Source: Syngnathus acus (Eukaryota > Chordata > Actinopteri > Syngnathiformes > Syngnathidae). Taken from it: a DNA stretch of 64,000 nucleotides. Numbering within the stretch: position 1 is the first letter of the stretch; each line of letters begins with the position of its first letter. The stretch lies in the NCBI RefSeq assembly GCF_901709675.1, contig NC_051089.1, forward strand, positions 8,493,476 through 8,557,475. Direction: 5' to 3'. A program made the translations under genes and the position numbers. Shown one piece after another: positions 25,871 through 40,300 of this stretch. The notes beneath the pieces were generated by a model. The model had not been told where the DNA came from. It was given only the letters and a program-made list of their open reading frames with translations, and did not search any database.

Positions 25871-25889
25871 TAGATAGATAGATAGATAA
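25839..25889. repeat. (GATA)n / (GACA)n microsatellite
   Basis: Tandem GATA units change to three or four GACA units and back to GATA. GATA/GACA arrays are common vertebrate simple repeats. Confidence 0.9.
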
Positions 25890-26093
25890 TTTCTCTATAT
25901 AATTTTTATTAGGTTTTATATAGCGTGTCAATCGATAATTTCTTTTATAGAGATGACAATTAATTTGGCTACTTGCAACTCTTAAGAAAGAATTATGGCT
26001 ACTTTGTGCGCCCCACTTGCGTGTGGCCGTGGCAGACTGACACACATATGTCAAACGCATTGCCTTCTATACAGGAATGTTTGACTTTGCCGG

Positions 26094-26387
26094 TTGGTTG
26101 GTCAACAGGACAAGCTGTGGTCGTGGAGACAGCCGCGCAACATTCATTCCACGCTCGGCCATTCCACGGACCCCAGCTATCCTCTTTCCACCCTTGCCAG
26201 ACGCATCCAGTGCGCGCGACTCCTTCGGAGAGTGCACATCGTCGCACCCGTCCGGTCCTTGCCTTCTCCCAAAAGCAAGAATGGATTCATCCTCCTAGCA
26301 GACATCACTTTGCTTACATTTTTGTGCAGAAACGGGTCTTTGTTGGGAGTTTTTTTTCCACTCCTGCAAGTTCTCCAAGATTTTAGG
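26094..26387 (+). promoter_or_regulatory. spon1: spon1 probable 5' UTR and proximal promoter region
   Basis: GC content rises here relative to the AT-rich upstream sequence. The exon-1 frame stays open back to about 26094 but has no in-frame ATG before 26388, so this is read as 5' UTR. No TATA box or start site can be fixed by eye. Confidence 0.4.
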
Positions 26388-26619
26388 ATGGTATCGCGCA
26401 GGTTGCATTCACGCGCCATGCTCCTGCTGTGCCTGATCTCCATAGCGGCGTGCAACGCGTTCATGTCCACGGAGGAGCCCTCTGACACAGGCGCTAAATC
26501 GGACGGCTATTGCCACCGCATCTTGCGGGCTCAGAGCGCCAGGAGGGACGCCAACAGCGAGTTTAGGCTTCGCGTGGAGGGAGACCCCGAGAGCTACCAA
26601 CCAGGGAGCACCTACAGAG
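26388..26619 (+). CDS. spon1: spon1 exon 1 (signal peptide, start of reelin domain)
   Basis: It begins MVSRR, has a hydrophobic core LLLCLISIAACNA, and probably cleaves near residue 26. It continues into SDGYCHRILRAQSARRDANS and FRLRVEGDPESYQPGSTYR, matching the N-terminus of spondin-1. The donor is GTTAGC, weaker than consensus. It ends in phase 1. Confidence 0.93.
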
Positions 26620-29600
26620 GTTAGCGTGGGTCATCACCTCTAATATCACTACGCACTGTTTTGCACGCTTGTATTATGGTTGTGTTTTTAGTCCCTGTAA
26701 GATTAGTCAAGTCAAGTCAAGTTTATTTGTATAGCCCTAAATCACAAGCAGTCTCAAAGGGCTTCACATAGACAAAAATTGACAATTATTCTCAAAGCAT
26801 CCCCTGATCTTAAGCTCCCAATATTAAGATTAAATAATAAAGCAAATTTAAATGTTATATCACGAAAAGGAAATTAAAGCAAAATAAGTAAATAATAAAA
26901 AATGCAAGGAGCAAAAGACTACATCAAGGTTTAATTCATCACCATGATTCCTTTCAAAAACTTTCTTTTCCTTCCTTCCTTCCTTCCTTCCTTCCTTCCT
27001 TCCTTCCTTCCTTCCTTCCTTCCTTCCTTCCTTCCTTCCTTCCTTCCTTCCTTCCTCTGTATAATTCGTACAAGGGGGAAGAGACGGCCCAAAATTGACA
27101 ATGGCCAAAGGTGTGGCACCTCAGGAGTGCTTCGAAACAAACTGACTTTTCTCTAGCGGTTTTAAATTCCGTAGTGTTATAATGTATACCCATATTTCCC
27201 AATTATTTATTTATCTGTTTTACCTGGAGAGAAAATTTGTATTTTCATAGTTTTCATCGAACAGTGGTAATGATTTTTTTTTTTTTTTTTAAACAGAGCA
27301 TCTTGAGCAGTTTGTGACAGGTTTTGAACTTTTGACTTTGACGATGTTCTTGTTCATTTCGGTTCTCACGCTACTCCTCCCTGTTTTTCTCAATGTAGTT
27401 TTCACATTCATGTTTTAAATTTTAAGTATATTGACTGAAGCTCAACAAAGCTTACAGCGTATTGCGGTTGAGTCATGCTGCTTGTTTTGTTCCATTGTGT
27501 TGCTGTTTATTTTGATCGTCATGACACATTTCACATTATATACCGAAACTTTGGTTTCATAAATATGATTACATCTTGCACATCTAGAAATCTGAAACTT
27601 ATTTGCAAGGAAAGAATGGAATGTCAACACAGCGCAGGGAGTTTATGTTCTGATGGCTGTGGCATCTGGCTCAAACTTTATCTATATTTTCTCATTCTAT
27701 TCACCTCCATCCAGTGACTCTGTTTGCAACCAACCCCTCCTACTTCAGAGGTTTCACCCTCATCGCCTTGAAGGAGGGTGCAGCAGGAGACAAGGAGAAT
27801 GACTACATTGGAAATTTCCAGGTAGGATAAAATATTCAGAACAATTCTCATTAGTATAGTCACATCACCATTTGTAACTCGTCTAACAAGCGGAATCTTT
27901 CCCGTCAACGTCCCCTTCTGCTATATATTTCTTTTATTTAATGTATGGCTCTGTGAACATAAGCAACATATGGAGCTAGTCTTGTGTGTGTTTTACTTTG
28001 CACTCAAAGAAACTGGTGGAGTGTAGATTGCCAATTAGCATTTTATCTAGCCTGAGGAAGAAGAAGGAAGGAAGGGAAATGTTGAGATGACAGACAGCAG
28101 GGTGCTGTTACACACACCTGACTATGGTGAGGGGTCCAAATAAATCTGTGCGGTTCAAATGCAGTGCAAGCAGCAGAGGAGAATACTGGTTGATGGTTTG
28201 AGAAATGATCATCATGTCGTACGCCTGAGTCACCTTTATCGTCTTCATTATTAATTTCAACACGGACATTTAAAATGATATTCATATATCACTAACAGTA
28301 TGCTTCATTAGGTACACTTGAGCACATTAATGAAAGGCAAGGGCTAGATGAAAATTTCTGCTCAATGTTTAGATTGACCACTGCTATGCAAGCTATTATT
28401 TAACAATGTTTTGTATTGCGGATGTAGTTAAACTGCACTTCATTAATCTTAGGGTTGGGTCCAATATTTTGCTTGTCTGTAGTGAATGAGGTAAGCAAAA
28501 TATCATTCTCCCTCCACGTCTGTCGATCAAAACTGATCTTTGTAGAGAAAGATTTTAAAGAAACCCATTCGATTGTAAAGGTGTGGAACCCAAAGTGTGT
28601 CCAAGGATAAGAAAAGATAGAACACATGGGACTGTTTTAAGATCAAATCAAAGTAGCCTATTATGCAGTGTCTTTGTAATTTTGGTCAAAAACATAATTA
28701 GAGACAACCACATGTTTGTGTGCTGGGATGAAATCCTTGTTTTTGCGAGACAGGACAGATTTAGCAACATATTCCAATTTTTTTTTTTCTATTTACTGAA
28801 TCTACAGCCCAATCTGCTGTGCACAAACCGCATAGACCAGAGTTACACCACTCTGCGGTGGCACTCGCTGTGAACTTAGCCACTAAATTTTGAGGACATA
28901 AAAAGTAGAATATTCTATTTTTGCCCTGCAGACTCCTCACATCTCGTTTTGGGATTCTTTCTTTTCTTTTACATCCCAGCCTGGAGTCGCTTGATATTAG
29001 AGGATGCTAAAACATTGTACTGTAGGTTGTTTCCGCATTGATGGGTAGAAAGGAACATATGTTGGGCCAAAGGGTACAAAAACATTGCGCTCTATTTTCA
29101 GAGATGGTGAAACTGCGACTTGGCGCATGTGCCGGCGGATTCGGATTTTCGTATCACCGCAAGGCTTGCTGCAACTGCTCATGTCAATTTGTCAAAGAGG
29201 TTTTTGCCATTCTGGGTGGATCAGTGCTATAGAAGGAGTGTCTTGGAGTGACAATTTGGTGGCATAAAGTCGATCTTAATCTTACGTTTGTTTGCACAGA
29301 CCATGTCTTTGTGGGTGATGCAGGGTCGATAGCTGGTTTAATGTAACACATTTTATACATAAAGATGTGAACAAAGGGCATCAAACCTTCTGAATCATTG
29401 GTATAAAATTTGCTAGATTTGATTAAAAAAATCATCCCACTAAGCAGCATAGCTTTTGGGGAGGGGGCAGTTCCAACTTTGCATATGTGCCTTTTCCTTA
29501 CTGCGACACTAAAGTGAGGCAAGTGCACAATTGTTGTCTGTGACGACTCCCACAGTGGCGTAGCCCTCCCTCTCACATGGAAATAATCAGCATCGGGTGT

Positions 29601-32600
29601 AATCCACCATTATGCAGAGATATGCTACATGCCACACAAGATTTACTGCTGTCTTATCCCTGAAGTCATGTGACCAAGCGGTAAAAAATAAATGCTGCCA
29701 AAATATACAGTACAGTATATTCCTCTACTGTCACCATCTCACGAAATCTTTTGTGTTATACAGCTTTTGTAAACTGCACACACATCTTGCCCAAGTGCAC
29801 ACTCATCTAATGCTTCCATTCTTCTTTTCTTACATGGGTGGGCAGGCGTCCAGGCTGGGAGAATAAGCAAAAGCCTCGGCACAAGATCTTATTTGACGCC
29901 CAGCTCATTGGAAATCTCAGCGCGCCCCATCGCGTCATCGTCTCAGGACAGCTCCTGACTTCATGAGAAACACTTTTATCCAACCCTCAACTGCCACTGC
30001 ATGTGCATGTTAGAGTGGTTAAACCGGTGGGCGGTATCTCACGGGACAATACTTCTCGTAAAATATGTTGGTGGGGGTGCGGTTGTCAGGCGGAGGGCAG
30101 GCAAGGGCAGATTGGGGTTTGAGACAAGTCAAATTCATGAGGCTTTAGCGAAGCTTGGAATAATGTACATAATAGGATAATAGATTGTACTTAAATAATG
30201 TTCTTAAAGCCAAACATCTACCACATGCAAACTGTGCCTATTTTTCCATGATTGAATTGTTCCACTATCTTTTTTTGTCACATCTGACAGGAAGGAGTCC
30301 GTAAACCACACATCAGAAGGTTCTGTTTGGTAATTGGTTGTTTCTTTTAGTGGAGACTTTGTTTAATTGATACCCATGAGGCCTCACGGATTTTAACGTG
30401 TCCTGACTTGATATCAGGTCACAGGAGGATTCCGTTAATAAACCATGGATATGTTGAGGGGGATTAATCTGACAGGCCACCCATGCACACGTGCACACAC
30501 ACAAGTAAGGTGAGGACTGTTGAAAAATGTCCTCTCTCTTTCTTAATACTGTGCACAGTCCAGTGTTCTTAAGGATGTCATCATCATCCTCATTGTCATG
30601 ATCCTCATCATCATCATCATCCGATCATCATCCACACACAATTACAAACATAGCGTGAAATGGGTAGACCAACCAATGGTCCAAATTCATCTCTTTGCAT
30701 AAACAAGTTCTAGAATGTCTAAAATGAACTTTGCAGCCAATTCTTGGAGGCAATCCTGAATTTGCTTGAGTGAATCAGGCCCTGCAGACAACATGTTCTT
30801 CGTGCCTCAAAATATGCTTCTCAGTGTGGTTTCAAAAATATGTCCTTGCAAGTCCACAATATTCGCATACAGAGGCAGACACTCAGATAGATCAGTCCAC
30901 ATACACACAGTCAAACACACTTTTCACCATCATAAAATATACTCTCCAGTGTGGTTTGAAGAGTATGTCCTCACGCTTCGCATATGTATTTCCTATGAGC
31001 ACACGTACACAAACACTGACACACACTTCCTCATGCACGCAAGCACGTCCACACTAAACTCCATCCATTTTCCAGGGGGAATCATTCATACCGTGAACTG
31101 ACAAAGTGAAAATTCCCTGTTGACAGCTTCATGGCGGCGGGATGTTCTTGCTTTTAGAGCCCTGATGCTGCCTCTTCTAAAAGAAATGTGTTCTATCTTA
31201 CCTGTTGTCGATATTGGCTTTACACCTTTTAAATATTCTATACCCGTATTTTACCTGTTATGAATCATGAATACACGGCACAGTTCATGTGCATGCATCA
31301 GACTGGGCTTTTTGTAATGACACAGAGTCAATATTGATGATTAAAAATGTGGGAGTTTATTTTCTGATGGACCGCAGTATTACTCTTTGCAATTCAATTT
31401 TCTTTTTTTTCACCAGTAACATCCATTTGAGTTCAGGAATTAATTTCCATTGAGTGTAGCCAACTAGAACAACGTGGCAGTCAAAATGTAAAGCATCACA
31501 TTTCTGCATCTTCATTATTCCCACACACAACCATTGCCACAAGCATGGAAGCTTTACCTTACGCTTGACTTTTGAAGAACATGACAATGTAGTTGGAACA
31601 ATTGTGTGCAAGGGCAAGTCTGAGTATTATTTCCATCTAATATACTACATTTCTATTGATTCTACAGATAATTGATGAGGAGGAAACACAGTATATGATC
31701 AACTGCCCACCTGCAGTGACAGAGGGGACACCTCGCCGACGAACGAGTATCCAGGTTTTCTGGACTGCGCCACCTAGTGGCTCTGGCTGTGTATACCTCA
31801 AGTATGTATATCAAGTCTCAGCTTATTTTTATTTAAAAAACAAATAAACAATATTATTATATAATTATTTTATGTGAATATTCTGGTTGTTCAAACTTGT
31901 GCTGCATTCAAATTGAAACTGATGCATTGAGCACAGCTATGAGCACATATGAAGACCTGGTATTAATTCCGTTTCACAATTGGAGTGAAAAGGAGAATGT
32001 CATTTTCTTTCCCACTTGTCCTCTGGAGCTATTCATTAACCTGTATTGGCTTTTACCTTTGATTGACACCAATAAATGCCTCTGTTGTGTGCCTTCCGGG
32101 CCCACTCAGAAACTATGTTATTCTTGTTCAGCTGAAGACAGATCATGGCAGATATCCTTTTATTAATCCGCGACCATGGGGAAATATTGAGGCGGTGTTT
32201 GCTAAAGGATATCTCTGAGCTGGAAAAGTATATTCTTTCTGATCAATGAATTGGATAATTGTTCCTTTACCTTTTCCCTGCCTTGTTTTCATCCCTGTTG
32301 TTTATTTGGTCACGAACAGTAGGGATGATAAGATGCATCGCTTATCTCAGCGGGACAGGGGTTTCTCTTTCGTAATAAATTGTTCTTGCAACACATTTCC
32401 ATCCATCTGTCCGTCCAGTTTCCATTGCTGCTTATCCCTTTAAGATTATCGCAGAGCTGACAGAGTGCGAAAGGCAAACAACACCATGGACTTGTCCCCA
32501 GACCATCACAGGGAAGTGGCTAAGAGTCCATTTAGTAGGAATGGACCCTGCATCAGATGCACCAAAATTAGCCATGTGAACTATTACGCTACAGAGAGCT

Positions 32601-35600
32601 ACTTCAACACATCTCATAAGTGGTCACAAAAAATCCATTTGTTTTTCAATTAATCTTTTAATTTCATCTTTATGGGCCTTGCCATAGTTCTCTTAGAAGA
32701 CTGAAAGTGGAGATACTTAAAATGAAGACAAAATAGCAGAGCCTTGACATTGGGGAAGGAACGAGGGAGAGCGTGAAAAGCTTATTGTTCAAAAGAGATA
32801 CGTCTGGAAATCATGATTACAGGCTGGCAGTGTGTATTTATCACGGCTTCTTCTCTCACCCGCAGATGTCAAAATGAAGGTTGTTGTGTGCCTCTGGGCT
32901 GCATCACAACAAAAGTTTTAATAAAGTCATATTGATCGAAGAGGTGCTACACACGTAACGACCTATCAAGTGCAATTTTCTTTTTCTTTTTGGGTATGAG
33001 AGCCATTCATAGAGAAGAGATTGTCACACTTATTGAAAAATGGCAGTGGTTGGAAAGACAGATGCAATCAACAAATATTTACAGCAGGATGGTAAGCCGT
33101 CAGTTTGTACAAATTTTGTTCTCCAAGCCAACTAAAAGTATTCCTTGCAAAGACTGCTTCCACATTTTTGTGTTATGCACATATACCACCTTGCCAAAAC
33201 ATTCCCTTAAAATCAGTGATGAAATTCTTGCCTAATCATGCAAATACACAAAAACATTGGCAACAATACAAATATTTGCAACTTTTCCAGGTTATCTCTC
33301 GTTACTGTAAGAACCGTCCAATACTTGTTTTTCTTTCGATTTCATTTCTGAGCGGAGCTGTACATCTGTCAGTCTAAATCTAAGATGTCATTATCAAAAC
33401 AACATACGTATTTGAAATTAGAAGCATATCTGTCGTATGTTGCCCCTCCCGAGTGGTTTACTGCAGCATAATTGGTGGCCAGTTTCTGTCTTTCAAATGG
33501 AAAGCTTGAGCGCAGTGGTTTGGTTGGGCTTAAGGTTACTTCATGATGATAGAGTCGGACGGCAATGCTTATTCTTGTCCTACGTCCTGAGCAATAAATA
33601 ACCTTTTAAACTATTTAGCATGCAGTTATAGTACCATGCGCCAATGTTGTGTCTGCTGATACGATGTCTAATTTGCAACTGGGTTTTGTTGACTGCACAT
33701 AAGGAAGAAGTGGATTGGTTTGAGTGGGTAACTATTGTGTTCACTGACCACAGCAAGATACTGTTGTCCAAAATGTGTACTTTTCATCAGCAGACAAACA
33801 GTCCTGGAGTCTGCTGTACATATTCAACACATTCCAGAAGAAACATTACCAAATACTTGCCAGCAAGTCAGAACAAGTTGTTTCACTAGTATGTCTCGGC
33901 ACCACTGTTAAGACGACTAACCGAAGAGACAATCTGTTCACTGTCAGTGACGAAGCCAAGGCTTCTATTTTATGTGTCTATGTATTTGAACTGTAAATAA
34001 TTGCCTTCCACGCATTTCACCAGGATCCACCTCGTCATAAAACTGAATGTGACCTGTAAATGCCGAAATTGAAACTACTTTGCCACAGCTGAAGCTGCAG
34101 GTTTTATTCATTTTAGTTCTTAAAGCCATAATAAGTCATATGCGAGTACAGCAGTGACTTGTGAAGTTTCCGCCATCAATTTTCTCTCCATTTGTAGGTG
34201 GGAGGCAATTTATTCCTCATCTCCGTCTGGTGTGAGATATGCGGGGTCGTGTGTTGCACTCTGATAGGCGGTATTAGTGAGACAGTGAACATCCTACCAC
34301 ATGGAAGTGTCAAACTCTACCTCTTTCAAATATCGATAGGAGAACGAGCACCGTTATCACATGCTTTTTGTGCACGTTTCACACTGTATCTTCTAAAAGT
34401 TTTTTTCAAGCTACAGGAGGGGCAAAAAGAAATAAATTAATTGAGTTAATCTCTGGTTGAAGCCGTGGTAGGGCAAAATGTGAATTAAAGTTTTCTTCAC
34501 ATCTGAGCTTTAAAAGGAAATCATTTTTGAAAGAAAACAATAATCTCTCTCTCCCTCTCCCCCCTCTCCCCCTCTCTCTCCCCTCTCTCTCTCTCTCTCT
34601 CTCTCACGCGCGCGCACACACACACGCACGCACGCACGCACACGCACTCTTTCAAATCAATGCACTTTAGGGGTGATTGGAATCGGTTGCAGCGTGGACC
34701 TTGCGAAGTGAGATAGAATTTAAATTGGATGTTAAGTAAGCATTACTGCACTTGATTGTCTGGCCAGCCCAGTAAAGTGGGCGATGGGGCAGCAGTGTGT
34801 GCAACTCTCAATGTGATACAGTATATGAAATTGGGCTGAGATTGAATTAAAGTGTGAACAATTAGAGCAGTGCCAGTGGCATCACTTTCGTTAAATCTTT
34901 ATATTTGCATTAAGTCTTTTTTTTTGCACAGAAATAACTTGATTCCACATATGAATCATCAATAATATTAAGTACACTTGAATAACTAATGAGATTAAAA
35001 GAAGGCCATCAGTACACGAGACTGACGTTTTCATTAATTTTGTATTGCGTGCTACTTGAAAGACAGCAATTTTAGTTTGCATTTTTTGCTTTCTAACTGC
35101 ATTGTCATTGTCTACATTTTCACTCAGTGATTATGCATCACTGACTGTTGATATTGTCAGTTGTTATAGCAGTAACATATTAGCTGTAATGTCGCTCCAT
35201 GTGTCTTTCCAGGTTAATCAATACAAACAGTTGCAAAAATTACCATCCTTTTACAGCAAAAAAGGTCTGGCAAGTAAATGTAACAGTTTGGTTTTGAAAA
35301 ACTACAACAATATCGAGTGGGAAACAAAATTATTTGACTGGTAGTCATGTTATGAAAGTAGCCTATAATTAGGAATAGAAGGGTTAGTCTTTTGTTATGA
35401 AAACAAAAAGTCATTATTACTGTTTAATTTGAAAACACATTAAAGTTTAATAAAAATATAGTCTATCAAAATGTGTCATTTGTGATGGGTTTTGCAATTT
35501 GTTTTGGCTTTGTTGTATCGGTAAATGCCAGTAATGTTATGCCGTATTTATGAATGTCAATCTCATGCTTCCACAGCTGGTCAAAAATAATAGAGATGTT

Positions 35601-37277
35601 TTACACTTCAGAGAGTAACACAATTAATGACTTTTCAAAAGCCATTATTAGTGGTATAATTACTAAGCAGAAACACAGTATGATGTATTACATATTACAT
35701 ACTTAAAAAAATAAAAATGCATAATTTCAGTGAGCAAGTCTGTAAGGGAAGGAAGTTATGGCTCCTCGCCTATTGAGACCAAATCCAATATCGTCTTGAC
35801 TTAACGGAGAAATGTATAACTCATGGCAGTACTTCAAAGTCAATATTAGCAAGGTCCACGAATATTGCTTTGCTCATCTTGATGTAGAAAACTGGAATCC
35901 AACAAAAATAATGTTGGAGGTTTTTACATTCCAAATGAATAGTTTAACATTTCATCAACAGTATCTATAAGGGATCGACTCATACAACAAACTTAGAGAT
36001 CAAGAGAGAATTGCAATATCTGGCAATATACACTTCTTTTTATGCATCTAATTTCATGCACTGTATATGCATTCCACTGTGTGCAGCTAAACTTAGTTTG
36101 ATACTCTGCTTTAATTGGTATGCGACCAGTCCAGCTGGACCATCCAGCCCTTCCATTCACATTCACACACCATTGTTTGGGGTTCATCCCCATGGAAACG
36201 TCTTTGCAGCCATCACTGCCTGAAGGGCTTGTGTTAGAATGTTAGATGGCAGGGGCCTTGTATTCTGCCCTCATCTGTTTGGTCTCTGAAAAGGTTTGTT
36301 TGGGACCGATCTACATGTCAACATCCTACCAGTTAAAGGAACAAGGCCCTTTGACAGCTCAATTTGCACAAGGTCTCAGCTTCCATCTCAGAAAGCACCA
36401 TGCACATACTTTGATGTGCTTGTGTGTCAATGCAAATATGAACAGACATTTTCTCATGGTGGGCTCTTAAAAAGCTCAAAGTTCATCACTTAATTTTACA
36501 CACCAGGTGTATAGATGGAAACACTTCTAATAATCTTCTCACTACTCTCATCTCTTGTTATGCTTGTGCAGGGCAAGCATTGTGCAGAAGAAGATCATCT
36601 ATTTCCAGGATGAAGGCTCACTTACTAAGAAGATGTGTGAGAAAGGTAAGATTCCCTGCCAGTTCCTGGATATACTCAGGATCCCTTTAGGGAATTCACT
36701 TCGCCTCCACATTTTACACTGCTTCACTCTTGGTTTTGATGATGTTCCACCCAGCTGTTGGGGTTTGGAGTGAATGACGGTAATTGGGATTAACCCCCTG
36801 GAGATATGTGACATTGGATGCCACACTGACAAAAACAACCATGCTCCTTTTCTCATGTCCAACTTTCCCCTTCCTCTGGCTTCCCACCTTCAGTACTTAA
36901 ATTTCCAATCTCCTGAATAATGGTCTCACTGAGTGCCTGTCAATTTCACTTCCTTGACGTTTTCCCCAATCCCTCATTTAAATGCAGAATCTCTGTATGG
37001 AGATGGTACAGATAAACCCCTGCTTGACTGCTGTGCCTGTGGAACGGCCAAGTACAGAGTCACCTTCTATGGGAACTGGTCAGAGAAGATTCATCCCAAG
37101 GACTACCCACGTAAGCGAACACTAATCTGCTCTTTATCATGTCGCCTTTGTTTTGTCATACATTTCATCTTAATCGTGAGTCCGCTCGGAAACTGCAGGC
37201 TTGCCATTTTGTGAAATGTGTGTGTGTTCATAACCTTGTGCCTCTCGATCAGGATGTGAATGTATTCAGGGATTACC

Positions 37278-37319
<42 letters not shown>

Positions 37320-40300
37320 CTCTCGCTCTCTCGCTCTCTCGCTCTCTAAAATTCCTACCAAGTAGATCAATATACTGTTGAGAGTGGTGTAAGATAAACC
37401 CTCAGATCGAAGGTAACCTTAATTCACCATCTGAAACACATTCTCACATACAATTAGTCGTTTTATTAGGTACACTTATTTTAAAGGTCTTGATGGGCAA
37501 ATTGTAAACAGGCAGACATGAGCTCGATGCATTGGCACAACAGAAAGTTACTGCTTCATTTGCCTGAAGCGGTGCAGCCACTTCAAAAAGACAGATTTTT
37601 GTTGTTGGGTTTTTTTTCCGCTCTGCTCTAGTTTTTCATTCAGGCATTTTAATTTCTCTCATTTCCCTTCTGTGTGTTTTCTTCTCACACTACCATGGTA
37701 CGTGCTTTTATGTGAGTGGAGGGTGTTTACTTATGATAATTAGAACGAGCTGGCATGTATTTGCAATTTAACATTCGATTAACAAATACACGTGAACTGA
37801 TGTCAACCTTTCTGAAAATGGTATTTAATCTATTTCATGAAACAAAGTCATGAAAAAAACAATGTTTTTTTCATGAATTCAAAAAGTGGTTTGATCCAGA
37901 AACTTTGGTTTTACCAATCCTGAGTAAAAATCCATGTTTTAATTGTAATACATCACCAAGCCTTTTTGTAAGACACCAATGCCTATAAAGAATGTCTGGC
38001 CAAATATTGATGCTAATGATTCGGACTCCGTGATGTCATGACCAAACGCTGCACAGAAAAATGAACATGCAACGCACATTTTTGCATAATAGATTGTGTA
38101 AGAATGTGGGGAAAAAAACACATGTTGATGAAATGACAGAGCTATTTAAAAATACGGAAAAGGCGACTACTATCACTTTGCTTTGCAGATGGGTAACCAA
38201 AGAAATCTCATTTCTTGAGCTGTGCTCCAACACACATGGAGAATAGCTAAGGGCTTACCTTGTGTGTGGGTGCCTTCTTAACAGGTCGTGCCAATCACTG
38301 GTCAAGCCATTATTGGCGCATCCCACTCGAAGAACTATGTGCTGTGGGAATATGGAGGCTTGGCCAGTGATGGGGTCAGACAGGTAGCTGAGCTTGGATC
38401 GCCTGTCAAAATGGAAGAGGAGATCAGACAAAAGGTAAGACAAAATATGAGACACCTGCTAACCCTTGCACTCTGCCAAAAATAATTGATACAAATGCTG
38501 GATTTTTCTTTCCTCACACCAAATTAATACAAGCAACTTTTCACGTAACGTTGATATCATAAAATTCTGCATAATTTCTTGAAAGGAATTTTAATTTAGG
38601 AGAACTTGTCTAAGGCCGAAGTCGTTGATTAGTGATTTCTCTCCCAGTATTCATATATACTTTATGTACGAACCTTTCACATCGTAGGTGCAGAAGCAGC
38701 TATTGATTTTCTTTGTCCTAAACCTGCTGTATTCAATTAGTGTGGCACTGTTGTCCAGACTAGTTAGATCATTCAAGTAGCTCTGTTATTCTTAACCAAC
38801 TCCAGTGGGTCCCGGAGGGAATCCATTTGATGAAATGTCTTTTGAATATTACAGAAGTGTTGATTCAACACAAGTGTTTGCAAATTGGACAGCCATTGAT
38901 AAAATTCATGACTAGACATCTTTGTATCGGATGTAACAAGGACTGGCAGTTTTTACCCCCCAATGGGGCTCAAGGACCACTTTCATAGTTGAGGTCCACA
39001 TGCATTTAGATAGCAATCTTCGAGTATTGTATTCTCTGCCTTCTTGTGTTTTTATTATCTCCACAAATAGCATGTTATGTTCCTTCTCCTTTCCCTGTTC
39101 TCCACGGCTGTCTCTCCCACCCAGTCCTAAAATAACTGATGCTGGCAAAGCAGATGGTCTCACAGGGTGCTTATTGTTGGCTAATATTGAAGACCTGAAG
39201 TCACAGCAGATAATGAGAGCACAGTGTGAGCAACGGGGTCTCTGCCCTTGCTGACTTCTGGCTGCTCTTACTTTTCTTTCAAATCATGTAAAGCGAGTGA
39301 TTAGGCGCTAGATATAAATGCACTCACTGGGTGGTTTGGATTTAACAATGTCCAGTTTGATCATCAAAAATAAACTGAATTGATAGAAAAGAAATGGGAC
39401 CTTTTTGGCTGTGTGGTTTGGTCGCTGGGGTAGTCAGGAGAAAATGTCTCTGTTGTATGAATGCAGGTTGATGATCCATGAAAATCCTGATTGGTTCGAT
39501 ACTTGAGAATTGAGTGTTATTATTCAGAACCTTGGAGCCATTACATAATCAATCGCTTTCAATACTGTTTTATTTCAGTGATCGACGTATTTGTGTGAAT
39601 AATTTTATATTTTAATTAAGTTGGTTCTGATTAAAAATATTAAAATATTCACTAGTTAATCAATAGTTCTTATTTCATTATTAATTATTTTTCACTTTTA
39701 CGTGACTCATATTATTCTACACCAAGTCCACTCTCACTACAATTATTAGACACTGAAAAAAAAGGTGGACTGAATTTACTCATTTTTTTAATTTTGTTCA
39801 GTGGTTGGACTAAATAAAATCACTAAAACTGTTGTAGAATGTCTGGCGACCGTTTTGCGAACATTTGCCATCTTGAATGAGCCCTGACCTGAACGCAACA
39901 TCGGCTACCTTCGAAAACACTGGCAATTCTTTTGCCACTCAGTAGTGTAGCACCTTCAAGGATTAATAGCATTCGAGACTGATGTTTCTCTGTCTTCGAC
40001 AATAAAATACAAATGAGATACATGAATGGTATCCTGTTTTTAGATTTCACTTTACAAAAGACATTTTCCCTAAGTGCAACAATTCTATTTCCAGCGTATG
40101 AGCTTGGTCCAATCATTTAAAACGTATACTACTATAATGTGATGGCCTGGTAATACATATAAAATTGCATGCTAGCACCCTCTTAAAGGTAGCCTACCCA
40201 TCACATTCTCTGCAATCCAAGTGAGCAATCATGCCTCTGTGCTGCGATTTCCACTGAACATAGCAGGCACCCCATTGCGGCTTCAATTTAATTCATGGCA

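Larger units (their letters stand above)
8406..26093. other. Intergenic region between kiaa1549l and spon1
   Basis: I see no exon series, RNA gene or intact transposon here. Open frames are short, lack known motifs and lack splice-site support. The identifiable content is the inverted telomere-like structure (9.05-10.41 kb), a Tc1-like remnant and GGCCC-type repeat (11.6-12.2 kb), a LINE tail (17.04 kb), one copy of a two-copy repeat (18.1 kb), an RT motif fossil (19.55 kb) and AT/GATA microsatellites (25.7-25.9 kb). Segments 12.3-17.0 kb and 19.6-25.6 kb are AT-rich and otherwise featureless to me. They may hold regulatory elements, which I cannot recognise by eye. Confidence 0.6.
27822..36571 (+). 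other. spon1: spon1 introns 2 and 3
   Basis: Intron 2 (27822-31667) and intron 3 (31802-36571) flank exon 3. Recognisable content is an ATC microsatellite near 30600, a local diverged duplication (30.8-31.0 kb), a LINE-type fragment near 32.4 kb and a CT/CA microsatellite at 34.5 kb. Nothing else is identified. Confidence 0.6.

Noticed and set aside
26094-26387. N-terminal extension of spon1
   Set aside because: The frame is open but has no ATG before 26388; the 26388 start has a good context and is followed directly by a signal peptide.
26094-26624. 26.1-26.6 kb as a separate 176-residue gene
   Set aside because: Its 3' part is spon1 exon 1 in the same frame, and the 5' part has no ATG.
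26860-27202. Open frames with RKEG or LPSF repeats
   Set aside because: They are translations of the (CCTT)n microsatellite in spon1 intron 1.
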